Source: RGIG1934 sp964492545
GTDB taxonomy: Bacteria > Bacillota > Clostridia > Lachnospirales > Lachnospiraceae
DNA: 34,117 nt
NCBI GenBank assembly: GCA_964492545.1
Contig: CAZBKO010000013.1
Span: 1-34,117 of the forward strand
Direction: 5' to 3'
Part shown: positions 16,481 to 25,816 of the stretch, one piece after another
Position numbering within the stretch: position 1 is the stretch's first letter
How the letters are laid out: each line of letters begins with the position of its first letter
Position numbers and translations under genes: made by a program
The notes under the pieces: model-generated
Seen by the model: the letters and a program-made list of their open reading frames with translations, nothing else
Databases searched by the model: none
What the model was told of the DNA's origin: nothing

Positions 16481-18133
16481 ATGGAAAAATTAAAACCAAA
16501 ATTGTTTTCAGTCATGAAAACATACACAGTAAATCAATTTATCAAGGATATAGTTGCAGGTATTATCGTCGCAATTATAGCATTACCACTGTCGATTGCA
16601 CTTGCACTTGCCTCAGGAGTTACGCCTGAGCAGGGACTTTATACAGCAATCATTGCCGGATTTGTTATATCATTTCTTGGTGGAAGCCGTATCCAGATTG
16701 CAGGTCCGACGGCTGCTTTTGCAACAATTGTTGCTGGTATCAAGGCATCCCAGGGAATGGACGGTCTTATAGTTGCTACAATTATGGCAGGTATTATTCT
16801 CATTATCATGGGACTGCTCAGATTTGGCAGCCTTATTAAATTTATACCATATACAATTACAACAGGCTTTACATCCGGTATTGCTGTAACAATAGTAATT
16901 GGTCAGCTCAAAGATTTCATGGGCATAACATTTAAAGAATCACCTATTGAAACAATGGACAAGCTAAAGGAAGTCGTTTATTGTTTTGATACGTTCAATT
17001 ATAAGGCATTGATCATTGGTCTTGTTGCACTTGCAATTCTTATTTTCTGGCCTAAGATTAATAAACTTATACCACCTTCAATAATTGCCATTGTCGTAAC
17101 AGCGGGACTTGTAGCAGTAATGAATTTAAATGTAAATACAATTGGCGATTTATATAAGATTAAATCAGGACTTCCAAAGGTATCCTTACCACATTTTTCA
17201 CTTAACCAGATAAAAATACTTTTCCCTGATGCACTTACAATAGCTGTACTTGCTGCAATTGAATCACTTTTATCGTGTGTTGTTGCAGACGGAATGATTG
17301 GCAGCAAGCATCGTTCAAATATGGAGCTTGTTGCTCAGGGTGCCGGTAATATCTGTTCAGGTCTTGTTGGAGGTATACCTGCAACAGGAGCGATTGCAAG
17401 AACTGCTGCCAATGCGAAGAATGGTGGTAGAACACCAATAGCAGGTATGGTTCATGCAGTAACTTTGTTGTTAGTACTTATTTTCCTTATGCCATATGCA
17501 TCATTAATACCGATGCCAACAATAGCTGCCATACTTTTTATGGTTGCATACAATATGAGCGAGTGGAGAAAATTTGTAGATATCATCAAGAAATCACCTA
17601 AGAGCGATATTGCAGTATTATTGATTACATTTATACTTACAGTATGCTTTGACCTTGTAATGGCTATAGGTGTTGGTCTTGCTCTTGCATGTCTGTTATT
17701 TATGAAGAAGATGGCAGATGTTACAGATGTACAGGGATGGACATATGTAAATGATGAGGAAGATGAAAATGATCTTGACAGTATTGGATTAAAGAAGGTT
17801 CCAAAAAATACTATGGTATTTGAAATAAATGGACCTATGTTCTTTGGTGCAGCAGATAAATTTATGGACATTGTAAGAGAAACCTCAGAGGATGTATTAA
17901 TTATCAGAATGCGTAGTGTTCCTGCAATTGATGCAACAGCACTTAAGACATTACGTGAAATATATGAAACATGTAACGCACATAATATTACATTATTATT
18001 CTCACATGTTAATGAAAGACCTATGAAATCTCTTGAAAAATCAGGTCTTGCAGCAAAGGTTGGAAGTGAAAATTTCCTCCCACATATTGATGATGCTTTA
18101 GAGAGAGCAAAAGAACTTGTAAATAAAAAATAG
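16481..18133 (+). CDS. SulP family anion transporter with STAS domain
   Basis: This 550-residue membrane protein is a SulP/SLC26 family anion transporter. The early ALPLSIALALASG and the GPTAAFATIVAGI stretch are typical of the substrate-binding core, and about 10-12 hydrophobic segments extend to about residue 410. A cytoplasmic STAS domain fills roughly residues 435-545, with EINGPMFFGAADK. The transported ion (sulfate, bicarbonate or another anion) cannot be read from the sequence. It lies between miaB and mutS, which are adjacent in many relatives, and is nine bases or so from the MutS frame. Its ribosome site is weak and distant (AAAGGG about 13 bases upstream). Confidence 0.94.
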   Translation: MEKLKPKLFSVMKTYTVNQFIKDIVAGIIVAIIALPLSIALALASGVTPEQGLYTAIIAGFVISFLGGSRIQIAGPTAAFATIVAGIKASQGMDGLIVATIMAGIILIIMGLLRFGSLIKFIPYTITTGFTSGIAVTIVIGQLKDFMGITFKESPIETMDKLKEVVYCFDTFNYKALIIGLVALAILIFWPKINKLIPPSIIAIVVTAGLVAVMNLNVNTIGDLYKIKSGLPKVSLPHFSLNQIKILFPDALTIAVLAAIESLLSCVVADGMIGSKHRSNMELVAQGAGNICSGLVGGIPATGAIARTAANAKNGGRTPIAGMVHAVTLLLVLIFLMPYASLIPMPTIAAILFMVAYNMSEWRKFVDIIKKSPKSDIAVLLITFILTVCFDLVMAIGVGLALACLLFMKKMADVTDVQGWTYVNDEEDENDLDSIGLKKVPKNTMVFEINGPMFFGAADKFMDIVRETSEDVLIIRMRSVPAIDATALKTLREIYETCNAHNITLLFSHVNERPMKSLEKSGLAAKVGSENFLPHIDDALERAKELVNKK

Positions 18134-18150
18134 ATAAAGAGGTGTTTGTT

Positions 18151-20802
18151 TTGGGACAGCTATCGCCGATGATGCAGCAGTATATGGAAACAAAAGAGCA
18201 ATATAAGGATTGTATTCTTTTTTACAGATTAGGTGATTTTTATGAAATGTTTTTTGATGACGCAATACTTGTGTCAAAGGAGCTTGAAATCACATTAACG
18301 GGAAAGGATTGTGGTTTGGAAGAAAGGGCACCAATGTGTGGAATTCCATATCATGCAGTTGATGTTTATCTAAACAAGCTTGTTTCTAAAGGATATAAGG
18401 TTGCAATCGGCGAACAGGTCGAGGATCCAAAACTCGCAAAAGGTCTTGTTAAAAGAGAAGTTATTAGGGTAGTAACTCCTGGTACTAATACTATAACTAC
18501 TGGACTTGATGAGACAAAGAACAGCTATCTGATGTCCATAGTGTATCTTGGTGATAACTATGGAATATCAACAGTTGACGTTACAACAGGAGACTTCTTT
18601 GTTACAGAGGTCGACTCACTGCGTCTTCTTCTGGACGAAATTAACAAATTTATGCCTAAAGAAATTATCTGTAACAGTGCATTTTACTTAAGTGGAATTG
18701 ATATGGATGACCTGAAGGAAAGACTTGATATCTGTATATTCTCCCTTGATTCATGGTATTTCGATGAGGAATTATGTACAAAGAATCTAAAGGAACAATT
18801 TAAAGTAATGGACCTTACAGGTCTTGGCATAAATGATTATTCTTATGGAATTATTGCAGCGGGCTCCTTATTACAATATTTATTTGAGACACAGAAAACA
18901 TCTTTGTGCCAGCTAACAACAATAACACCATATACAACCGGTAAATTCATGATTATTGACACATCAACAAGGCGTAATCTTGAACTAACTGAGACACTTC
19001 GTGAAAAGCAGAAACGAGGTTCACTGTTATGGGTATTAGATAAAACAAAGACAGCTATGGGTGCACGAATGCTTCGTACATTTATTGAGCAGCCACTTAT
19101 TGATAAAGCAGAAATTGAAGCACGCCAGAATGCAATCGGTGAAATCAATCAGGATATGATTACAAGAGATGAGCTTAGGGAATATCTTAATCCGATTTAC
19201 GACTTGGAACGTCTTATAAGTAAGGTTGCGTATAGAAGTGCAAATCCAAGAGATTTGATTGCTTTTAGAAATTCGCTTGAAATGATACCTCATATTAAGA
19301 GACAAATGAGTAATTTCTCTTGTGATTTACTTATTCAAATATGTGAATCAATGGATAGTCTTGATGATATTTACGAGCTGCTTGATAAAGCTATTGTAGA
19401 CGATCCACCAATCGCAATAAAAGACGGTGGTATTATCAAGGAAGGCTATTCAGAAGAAATTGATAAATTACGAAATGCTAAGACAGAAGGTAAAACCTGG
19501 CTGGCAAATCTTGAAGCAGAAGAGAGAGAACGAACCGGAATAAAGACACTTAAAATTAAATTCAACAAAGTATTTGGATACTGCATTGAAATAACAAATG
19601 CATTTAAGGGTGTTGAGCTTCCTGATGATTATACAAGAAAACAGACACTTACAACGGCGGAGAGATATATAACTCCTAAGCTAAAGGAGCTTGAGGATAT
19701 TATTCTCGGTGCAGAAGAAAAATTATTTTCAATTGAGTACAATTTATTCAGTGATGTAAGAGATAAGATAGCAGAACAGGTTGTTCGAATACAGACCACA
19801 GCCAAATCAATAGCATCACTTGACGTTTATTGTTCTCTTGCATATGTAGCTGAGCATAGCAATTTTGTGTGTCCTAAGATAAATGAGAAGGGTCTTATAG
19901 ATATTAAGGGTGGACGCCATCCGGTTGTTGAGAGAATGATTCAAAATAGCTTATTCGTTGAAAACGATACATATCTAGACAATGAAAAGAACAGAATTTC
20001 AATTATTACAGGACCAAATATGGCTGGTAAGTCCACATATATGAGACAAACAGCGCTAATTGTGCTGATGGCGCAAATAGGTTCGTTTGTTCCTGCTACA
20101 TCTGCAAATATTGGTATTTGTGACAGAATATTTACAAGGGTTGGCGCTTCTGATGATCTTGCATCAGGACAGAGTACATTTATGGTTGAGATGACTGAGG
20201 TGGCTAATATTCTTAGAAATGCAACTAAAAACAGCTTGTTAATTCTTGATGAGATTGGCAGAGGTACAAGCACCTTTGATGGTTTAAGTATAGCATGGGC
20301 AGTCATTGAACATATTAACAATCCAAAGCTAATTGGCGCAAAAACTTTATTTGCAACACATTATCATGAGCTTACAGAGCTGGAGGGTATATTAACAAGT
20401 GTTAATAATTATTGTATAGCTGTTAAAGAACAGGGCGATGACATTGTTTTTCTTAGAAAAATTGTAAAAGGTGGAGCTGATAAGAGCTATGGAATACAGG
20501 TTGCCAAGCTGGCCGGTGTTCCTGAAAGTGTAATTGAACGTGCCAAGGAGCTTGTGAACGAATTAAGTGATGCTGATATAAGTGCAAGAGCAAGAGACAT
20601 TGCAATTAATTCAGTCAAGCCTTCTAAGAATAAAAAATATTTAGAGGATGATACACTTGTATCGCAGATGAGTCTGTTTGACACAGTCAAGGATGATGAT
20701 ATAATTAATGAACTTGATACAATGGATTTATCAACGATGACTCCAATTGAAGCACTAAATACTTTGTACAAATTACAGAACAAGCTTAAGAACAGGTGGT
20801 AG
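18151..20802 (+). CDS. mutS: DNA mismatch repair protein MutS
   Basis: This is an 883-residue MutS that recognises mismatches and small loops. The mismatch-reading F-x-E motif is Phe30-Tyr31-Glu32. The clamp and lever regions follow, and the Walker A GPNMAGKST lies at residues 621-629, with ILDEIGRGTSTFDG and FATHYHEL downstream. The frame is open to a GTG at 18142, but the TTG at 18151 is preferred because AAAGAGGTG (18136-18144) is a good ribosome site six bases upstream of it and the family N-terminus aligns there. mutL follows after three bases, so both are made from one transcript. Confidence 0.97.
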   Translation: MGQLSPMMQQYMETKEQYKDCILFYRLGDFYEMFFDDAILVSKELEITLTGKDCGLEERAPMCGIPYHAVDVYLNKLVSKGYKVAIGEQVEDPKLAKGLVKREVIRVVTPGTNTITTGLDETKNSYLMSIVYLGDNYGISTVDVTTGDFFVTEVDSLRLLLDEINKFMPKEIICNSAFYLSGIDMDDLKERLDICIFSLDSWYFDEELCTKNLKEQFKVMDLTGLGINDYSYGIIAAGSLLQYLFETQKTSLCQLTTITPYTTGKFMIIDTSTRRNLELTETLREKQKRGSLLWVLDKTKTAMGARMLRTFIEQPLIDKAEIEARQNAIGEINQDMITRDELREYLNPIYDLERLISKVAYRSANPRDLIAFRNSLEMIPHIKRQMSNFSCDLLIQICESMDSLDDIYELLDKAIVDDPPIAIKDGGIIKEGYSEEIDKLRNAKTEGKTWLANLEAEERERTGIKTLKIKFNKVFGYCIEITNAFKGVELPDDYTRKQTLTTAERYITPKLKELEDIILGAEEKLFSIEYNLFSDVRDKIAEQVVRIQTTAKSIASLDVYCSLAYVAEHSNFVCPKINEKGLIDIKGGRHPVVERMIQNSLFVENDTYLDNEKNRISIITGPNMAGKSTYMRQTALIVLMAQIGSFVPATSANIGICDRIFTRVGASDDLASGQSTFMVEMTEVANILRNATKNSLLILDEIGRGTSTFDGLSIAWAVIEHINNPKLIGAKTLFATHYHELTELEGILTSVNNYCIAVKEQGDDIVFLRKIVKGGADKSYGIQVAKLAGVPESVIERAKELVNELSDADISARARDIAINSVKPSKNKKYLEDDTLVSQMSLFDTVKDDDIINELDTMDLSTMTPIEALNTLYKLQNKLKNRW

Positions 20803-20805
20803 AAT

Positions 20806-22770
20806 ATGCCAAATATTAAACTGTTAGATCAGGAAACTATCAATCAGATTGCTGCTGGTGAGGTTATAGACAGACCATCTTCAATAGCAAAGGAGCTTTT
20901 GGAAAACTCCATAGATGCCGGATCTAGTGCAATTACAATAGAAATAAAGGATGGTGGTATATCGTTTCTTCGAATCACTGACAATGGTAGTGGTATTGAT
21001 AAGAATGATATTCATATGGCTTTTTTACGCCATTCCACAAGCAAAATAGAAAATGCAACGGATTTGTTATCAATTAAATCATTGGGATTTAGAGGTGAGG
21101 CACTATCAAGTATAGCTGCTGTTGCTCAGGTTGAGCTTATAACAAAAACTAAATCATCACTTACAGGCCTTAGATTTGTAATTGAGGGTGGAGAAGAGAA
21201 AACACTGGAGGACATTGGAGCACCAGATGGGACAACGTTTCTCATTAGGAATCTTTTCTATAATACACCTGCTAGAAGAAAATTTCTTAAAAGTGCTGTA
21301 ACTGAGGTAGGATATATAAGTGATATTGTAGAGAGAATTGCATTATCTCATCCGGATATTTCCATTAGATTTATAAATAACAATCAGACAAGACTTCATA
21401 CATCAGGCAATGGAAAAATGAAGGATGTTATTTATAACATCTATGGTCGTGACATAACATCAGCATTATTAAACACAGAATATAAAAATAGCTTCATGAA
21501 AATAGAAGGATTTTGTGGCAAACCAATTATTTCCAGAGGAAACAGAAATTTTGAGAGCTATTTTATAAATGGCAGATTCATAAAAAATGCAATGGTTTCA
21601 AAGGCAATAGAAGCTGCATATAAGCCATATATGATGCAGCACAAGTACCCATTTACCTGCCTTCATATAACAATTGAGCCATCACTTTGCGATGTAAATG
21701 TACATCCATCAAAGATGGAGATTAGATTCCGAAACCAAGAAGAAATATATTCATTTATATATAAATCGCTCACAAATGCACTAAGTGAAAAGGAACTGAT
21801 ACCTGATATTGAATTACCGGAACCAAAAATAGAGATACCTGTACCAAAGGTTAAGCCGGAAGCCAAAATAGACACACCTGTACCAAAGGTTAAGCCGGAA
21901 GCCAAAATAGAGACTCCTGTGCCAAAGGTTAAGCCGGAAGCCAAAATAGACACACCTGTACCAAAGGTTAAGCCGGAAATTAAAATAGACACACCTGTAT
22001 CTCAAATTAAACCTGCTGAAGCTGCACCTAAAGAAAATACTGCTGATAAATTTGAACCATTTGAAACAAAAAGACTTAATGAATACAAAAAAGCATCAGC
22101 TGTTAATCTTGTGAAGGATGAAGCAGAAACAAAATATAAGGCTGAGCAAATGACATTATTTGATGATAAGCTCTTATCAAAAGAGGCTAAGGTTAATCAT
22201 CGAATTATAGGACAGCTGTTTGATACCTACTGGTTAATTGAATATAATAATTGCCTGTATATAATTGATCAGCATGCAGCACATGAAAAGATTCTATACG
22301 AGAGAACAATGAAGGCACTTAAGAACAAGGAGGTTATGTCCCAAAGAATTGAGCCGCCTGTTATACTTTCGTTGACTATGAAAGAAGAAACACTGCTAAA
22401 TGCTCATCTTAATCTATTTACGGACATAGGATATGAAATCGAGCATTTTGGTGGAACTGAATACGCTGTTCGAGCAGTTCCAGACAATTTATTTTCCATA
22501 TCAAAAAAAGAACTGCTGATGAATATGCTAGATACTTTGGTTGAGGAAAATACAAGTATTAATAATAATGACTTGATTTTGGAAAAAATAGCTTCAATGT
22601 CATGCAAGGCAGCAGTAAAGGGTAATATGACATTATCATACAAGGAAGCTGATGAACTGATAAGCGAACTGCTTACACTTGAAAATCCATACAATTGTCC
22701 ACATGGCAGACCAACTATAATATCTATGACTAAGTATGAATTGGAAAAGAAATTTAAAAGAATACTCTGA
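20806..22770 (+). CDS. mutL: DNA mismatch repair protein MutL, endonuclease type
   Basis: This 654-residue MutL has the GHKL ATPase domain at the N-terminus (ELLENSIDAG, DNGSGI, GFRGEAL) and a C-terminal endonuclease domain. The metal-binding motif DQHAAHE(x)4E spans residues 488-499, with SCKAAVKGN and CPHGRPT downstream, so it is the nicking form found in bacteria without MutH. The linker between the domains carries four 13-residue tandem repeats at residues 345-396, rich in Pro, Lys and Glu. The gene begins three bases after mutS. Its end lies 13 bases before the preferred miaA start. Confidence 0.96.
   Translation: MPNIKLLDQETINQIAAGEVIDRPSSIAKELLENSIDAGSSAITIEIKDGGISFLRITDNGSGIDKNDIHMAFLRHSTSKIENATDLLSIKSLGFRGEALSSIAAVAQVELITKTKSSLTGLRFVIEGGEEKTLEDIGAPDGTTFLIRNLFYNTPARRKFLKSAVTEVGYISDIVERIALSHPDISIRFINNNQTRLHTSGNGKMKDVIYNIYGRDITSALLNTEYKNSFMKIEGFCGKPIISRGNRNFESYFINGRFIKNAMVSKAIEAAYKPYMMQHKYPFTCLHITIEPSLCDVNVHPSKMEIRFRNQEEIYSFIYKSLTNALSEKELIPDIELPEPKIEIPVPKVKPEAKIDTPVPKVKPEAKIETPVPKVKPEAKIDTPVPKVKPEIKIDTPVSQIKPAEAAPKENTADKFEPFETKRLNEYKKASAVNLVKDEAETKYKAEQMTLFDDKLLSKEAKVNHRIIGQLFDTYWLIEYNNCLYIIDQHAAHEKILYERTMKALKNKEVMSQRIEPPVILSLTMKEETLLNAHLNLFTDIGYEIEHFGGTEYAVRAVPDNLFSISKKELLMNMLDTLVEENTSINNNDLILEKIASMSCKAAVKGNMTLSYKEADELISELLTLENPYNCPHGRPTIISMTKYELEKKFKRIL
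21838..21993 (+). repeat. 39-bp in-frame tandem repeat within mutL
   Basis: Four contiguous 39-bp units (21838, 21877, 21916 and 21955) encode PVPKVKPEAKIDT with small variations: Ile-Glu for Ile-Asp in unit two and EIK for EAK in unit four. A half unit precedes the array (21817-21837), and a diverged fifth copy follows from 21994. Units one to three differ at only a few bases, which points to recent duplication. There are no spacers, so it is not a CRISPR array. The reverse-strand reading frames over this stretch are shadows of the repeat. Confidence 0.96.
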
Positions 22771-22783
22771 TATGAGGTGTAAA

Positions 22784-23737
22784 ATGAAAAAACCTTTAGT
22801 TATACTTACCGGACCAACTGCAGTTGGAAAAACTGAATTATCTATTTCCCTGGCAAAAGCATTGAACGGTGAAATAATCAGTGCTGACTCAATTCAGGTA
22901 TATAAGTATATGGACATCGGTTCGGCAAAGATTATGCCTGAAGAAATGCAGGGAGTACCACATTATCTTGTGGATGAACTAATGCCGGATGAAGAATTTA
23001 ATATTGTACAATTCAAGAATATGGCACTAAAATATATGAATGATATTTATTCTAGAGGTAAAATACCAATAATTGTAGGTGGAACCGGTTTTTATATTCA
23101 GGGAATACTTTATGATATTGATTTTTCTAAAACTGATGAGGACTCTTCATACAGGCAAGAACTTGAGTCAATACTGATGGACAAAGGAAATGAATATCTC
23201 CATAATATGCTAAAAGAAATTGATCCAAAATCAGCTGAGAGTATTCATATGAATAATTCTAAGAGGGTAATAAGGGCAATTGAGTATTATCACCAGACAG
23301 GACAATTAATTTCGCAGCACAATGAAGAACAGCGACAGAATGACTCCCCATACAGCTTCAATTATTTTGTTTTAAACAACGATAGAGATATTTTATATTC
23401 GAGAATTGATAAAAGAGTAGATTTGATGATTGAAAATGGATTAATAGAAGAGGTTCAAAAATTAATAGATATGGGATATGATTCTTCCCTTGTATCAATG
23501 CAGGGGCTTGGCTATAAGGAAATATATTCATATCTGAGTGGGGATATTTCAAAAGAAGAAGCTATTTATATAATTAAGAGAGATACCAGACATTTTGCAA
23601 AGCGCCAGCTTACCTGGTTTAGAAGAGAAAAGTGTGTAACCTGGGTAAATTATCAGGACTTTAATAATGATAAAAATAAAATGCTTGAATTTATGATAAA
23701 TGAGTTTAAGAAATGTGAAAGGACTAACAATGAATAA
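22784..23737 (+). CDS. miaA: tRNA dimethylallyltransferase
   Basis: This 317-residue enzyme transfers dimethylallyl from DMAPP to A37 of tRNAs, making the i6A that MiaB then thiomethylates. The P-loop GPTAVGKT lies at residues 10-17, and the SADSIQVYKYMDIGSAK and GGTGFYIQ motifs follow. The frame is open from 22736, inside mutL. The ATG at 22784 is preferred because GAGGTG (22774-22779) lies just upstream and the family start fits. Its stop codon overlaps the start of the next gene by eight bases. In Bacillus, miaA also lies near mutS, mutL and ynbB. Confidence 0.96.
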   Translation: MKKPLVILTGPTAVGKTELSISLAKALNGEIISADSIQVYKYMDIGSAKIMPEEMQGVPHYLVDELMPDEEFNIVQFKNMALKYMNDIYSRGKIPIIVGGTGFYIQGILYDIDFSKTDEDSSYRQELESILMDKGNEYLHNMLKEIDPKSAESIHMNNSKRVIRAIEYYHQTGQLISQHNEEQRQNDSPYSFNYFVLNNDRDILYSRIDKRVDLMIENGLIEEVQKLIDMGYDSSLVSMQGLGYKEIYSYLSGDISKEEAIYIIKRDTRHFAKRQLTWFRREKCVTWVNYQDFNNDKNKMLEFMINEFKKCERTNNE

Positions 23738-25019
23738 TCAATTAGATAATATTTATGAAAAGCTTGGAATAGAGAAACAGGTAATAGAATACTGTGACAA
23801 AATAATTGAAAAGTTAAAAACCAGATTTGAAGAATTTGACAAGATAGCAGAGTATAACCAAATGAAGGTTATAAATGCAATGCAGCAGGAAAAAGTCAGC
23901 GATGTACATTTTGCAGCAACCACAGGCTATGGTTACAATGATTTTGGACGTGAAACCCTGGAAAGTGTATATGCTAGAGTATTTAATACTGAAGCTGCAC
24001 TTGTAAGACCTCAGATTGTCTGTGGAACACATGCACTTGCTGTTGCACTTTCTTCCAATTTGAGACCAGGTGATGAGCTGCTATCAATATCAGGCAAGCC
24101 TTATGACACACTTGAGGAAGTAATTGGAATAAGACCTTCAAAGGGTTCATTAATGGAATATGGCATTACATATAACCAGGTTGACTTATTGGAGGACGGT
24201 TCATTTGATTTTGAACGAATTAAAGAAGCAATAAATGATAAAACTAAAATGATTGCAATTCAACGTTCAAAGGGTTATCAGACAAGAAAAACCTTATCTG
24301 TATCAGAAATTGGTGAAGCGATACAATTTGTAAAATCTATAAATAAAAAATTGATTGTTATGGTAGATAACTGCTATGGCGAATTTGTTGAAGCATTGGA
24401 ACCTTCGGATTTTGGAGCAGATATGGTTGTGGGTTCTCTTATAAAGAATCCGGGTGGTGGACTTGCACCGATAGGCGGATATATTTGTGGAACAAACGAA
24501 TGTATAGAAAATGCATCATACAGACTTACAACACCGGGACTTGGAAAAGAAGTAGGCGCAACACTTGGAATAAGCCAGTCTCTTTATCAGGGACTTTTTC
24601 TTGCTCCAACGGTAGTAGCAGGTGCTCTCAAGGGTGCTGTATTTGCAGCAAATGTTTATGAATCTCTTGGATTTAAAGTTGTACCAAATAGTACTGAATC
24701 AAGACATGATATAATTCAGGCAGTTGAACTTGGTACACCGGAAGGCTTGATAGAATTTTGTAAAGGTATCCAGGCAGCAGCACCTGTTGACAGCTTTGTT
24801 ACACCTGAACCATGGGCTATGCCGGGCTATGATGCAGAGGTTATCATGGCAGCAGGAGCATTTATACAGGGTTCATCAATTGAACTTAGCGCAGACGGTC
24901 CTCTAAAGCCACCATACGCAGCATATTTTCAAGGTGGATTAACATGGTATCATGCAAAACTTGGTATTATGATGTCCCTTCAAAAATTATTAAATGCACA
25001 TATTGTTAAATTAATATAA
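23730..25019 (+). CDS. YnbB-like PLP-dependent lyase family protein
   Basis: This 429-residue protein belongs to the COG4100 family, often called methionine gamma-lyase family or aluminium resistance protein, and is similar to B. subtilis YnbB. It is a fold-type I PLP enzyme, with the likely Schiff-base lysine at Lys239 in GSLIKNPGGG and the glycine-rich PIGGYICG after it. The true reaction is unknown. The frame opens at 23700, but the ATG at 23730 has AAAGGA (23718-23723) six bases upstream and overlaps miaA by eight bases. Linkage to miaA is seen in other Firmicutes too. It is the last gene before a 78-base gap. Confidence 0.9.
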   Translation: MNNQLDNIYEKLGIEKQVIEYCDKIIEKLKTRFEEFDKIAEYNQMKVINAMQQEKVSDVHFAATTGYGYNDFGRETLESVYARVFNTEAALVRPQIVCGTHALAVALSSNLRPGDELLSISGKPYDTLEEVIGIRPSKGSLMEYGITYNQVDLLEDGSFDFERIKEAINDKTKMIAIQRSKGYQTRKTLSVSEIGEAIQFVKSINKKLIVMVDNCYGEFVEALEPSDFGADMVVGSLIKNPGGGLAPIGGYICGTNECIENASYRLTTPGLGKEVGATLGISQSLYQGLFLAPTVVAGALKGAVFAANVYESLGFKVVPNSTESRHDIIQAVELGTPEGLIEFCKGIQAAAPVDSFVTPEPWAMPGYDAEVIMAAGAFIQGSSIELSADGPLKPPYAAYFQGGLTWYHAKLGIMMSLQKLLNAHIVKLI

Positions 25020-25031
25020 ATATGTTATGAT
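25003..25031 (+). promoter_or_regulatory. Candidate SigA promoter for radC-mre-min run
   Basis: TTGTTA (25003-25008) matches four of six positions of the -35 consensus and TATGAT (25026-25031) five of six of the -10, with a 17-base spacer. It straddles the end of the YnbB-like gene and could drive radC and the shape and division genes that follow. Without transcript data it remains a candidate in AT-rich DNA. Confidence 0.45.
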
Positions 25032-25075
25032 AAAGTGTATTTTTTCGTAGAAATCTTTCAGCATCAGGAGAGAAT

Positions 25076-25132
25076 ATGATGATAAGATGGAGGATTTATG
25101 GAGAAAATAAAGAGAATCAAGGATATGAGTAA
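25076..25132 (+). CDS. Possible 18-codon overlapping ORF at radC start
   Basis: An ATG at 25076 has AGGAG at 25066-25070 with five-base spacing, a better ribosome site than that of radC itself. It opens an 18-residue frame (MMIRWRIYGENKENQGYE) that ends in TAA at 25130-25132, overlapping the first codons of radC in another frame. It may be a leader peptide that tunes radC translation, or a chance frame. No homology can be judged at this length. Confidence 0.25.
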   Translation: MMIRWRIYGENKENQGYE

Positions 25133-25796
25133 CGACAGCAGACCATACGAGAAATGCATCAAGTATGGTCCTGAATTTTTGTCAGATGCCGAACTGTTGG
25201 CAGTAATAATTAGAACCGGCAACAGGGAAGAGAACTCAGTTTCCTTAGCAGAACACGTTCTGAATGACTACGAAGGCTGCAGAGGACTTAATGGTATACA
25301 CCATTTAACAGTTAATCAGCTGATGAACATCAAAGGAATTGGACAGGTCAAGGCTATTCAGATAAAATGCATTGGTGAATTATCACGAAGAATCTCTAAG
25401 TCAAGTAATGGTGACAAGCCTTTATTTAACACTCCCGCCAGTGTTGCCAACTATTTTATGGAAGACTTAAGACACCGGGAGACAGAAGTTCTGATGGCAG
25501 TATTTCTTAATACAAGACATATGCTAATAAAGAGCATAGAATTGACTAAGGGAACTGTAAATGCATCGCTGATGTCAGCAAGAGAGCTATTTATAGAAGC
25601 ACTTAAATACAATGCAGTCTATATAGCATTGTTGCATAATCATCCAAGCGGTGACCCATCACCAAGCAGAGAAGATATTATTAATACAAGAAAAATCCAC
25701 GAAGCAGGAAAGTTAATTGGCATAGAATTAATAGACCATATCATTATTGGTGACAATAGATATGAAAGCCTCAAGGAACGCGGAATAATTAATTGA
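25098..25796 (+). CDS. radC: RadC family JAMM-domain protein
   Basis: This 232-residue protein is RadC (YeeS/MPN+ family). A helix-hairpin-helix-like N-terminal part is followed by a JAMM metal site with His180, His182 and Asp193 in HNHPSGDPSPSREDI. Despite its name, a role in recombinational repair is not established. GGAGG lies four bases before the ATG, and a possible small ORF with a stronger site overlaps the start. radC often precedes mreB in Firmicutes, as here, with a 20-base gap to it. Confidence 0.94.
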   Translation: MEKIKRIKDMSNDSRPYEKCIKYGPEFLSDAELLAVIIRTGNREENSVSLAEHVLNDYEGCRGLNGIHHLTVNQLMNIKGIGQVKAIQIKCIGELSRRISKSSNGDKPLFNTPASVANYFMEDLRHRETEVLMAVFLNTRHMLIKSIELTKGTVNASLMSARELFIEALKYNAVYIALLHNHPSGDPSPSREDIINTRKIHEAGKLIGIELIDHIIIGDNRYESLKERGIIN

Positions 25797-25816
25797 GTTG
25801 AAAGGAGCAGCGCATT

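Noticed and set aside
19941..20783. Reverse-strand frames opposite the end of mutS
   Set aside because: They lie entirely within the conserved MutS ATPase region and show no family features.
21838..21993. Possible CRISPR array
   Set aside because: The units are contiguous with no spacers and lie in frame within mutL.
21663..22005. Reverse-strand frames with repeated GLTFGTGVSILAS-like units
   Set aside because: The repeated protein pattern comes only from the 39-bp mutL tandem repeat read on the other strand.
22736..22783. Upstream ATG as the miaA start
   Set aside because: It would lie inside mutL with no ribosome site, whereas the ATG at 22784 has GAGGTG upstream and matches the family start.
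25041..25046. T-run after the YnbB-like gene as a terminator
   Set aside because: No GC-rich hairpin precedes the T residues.
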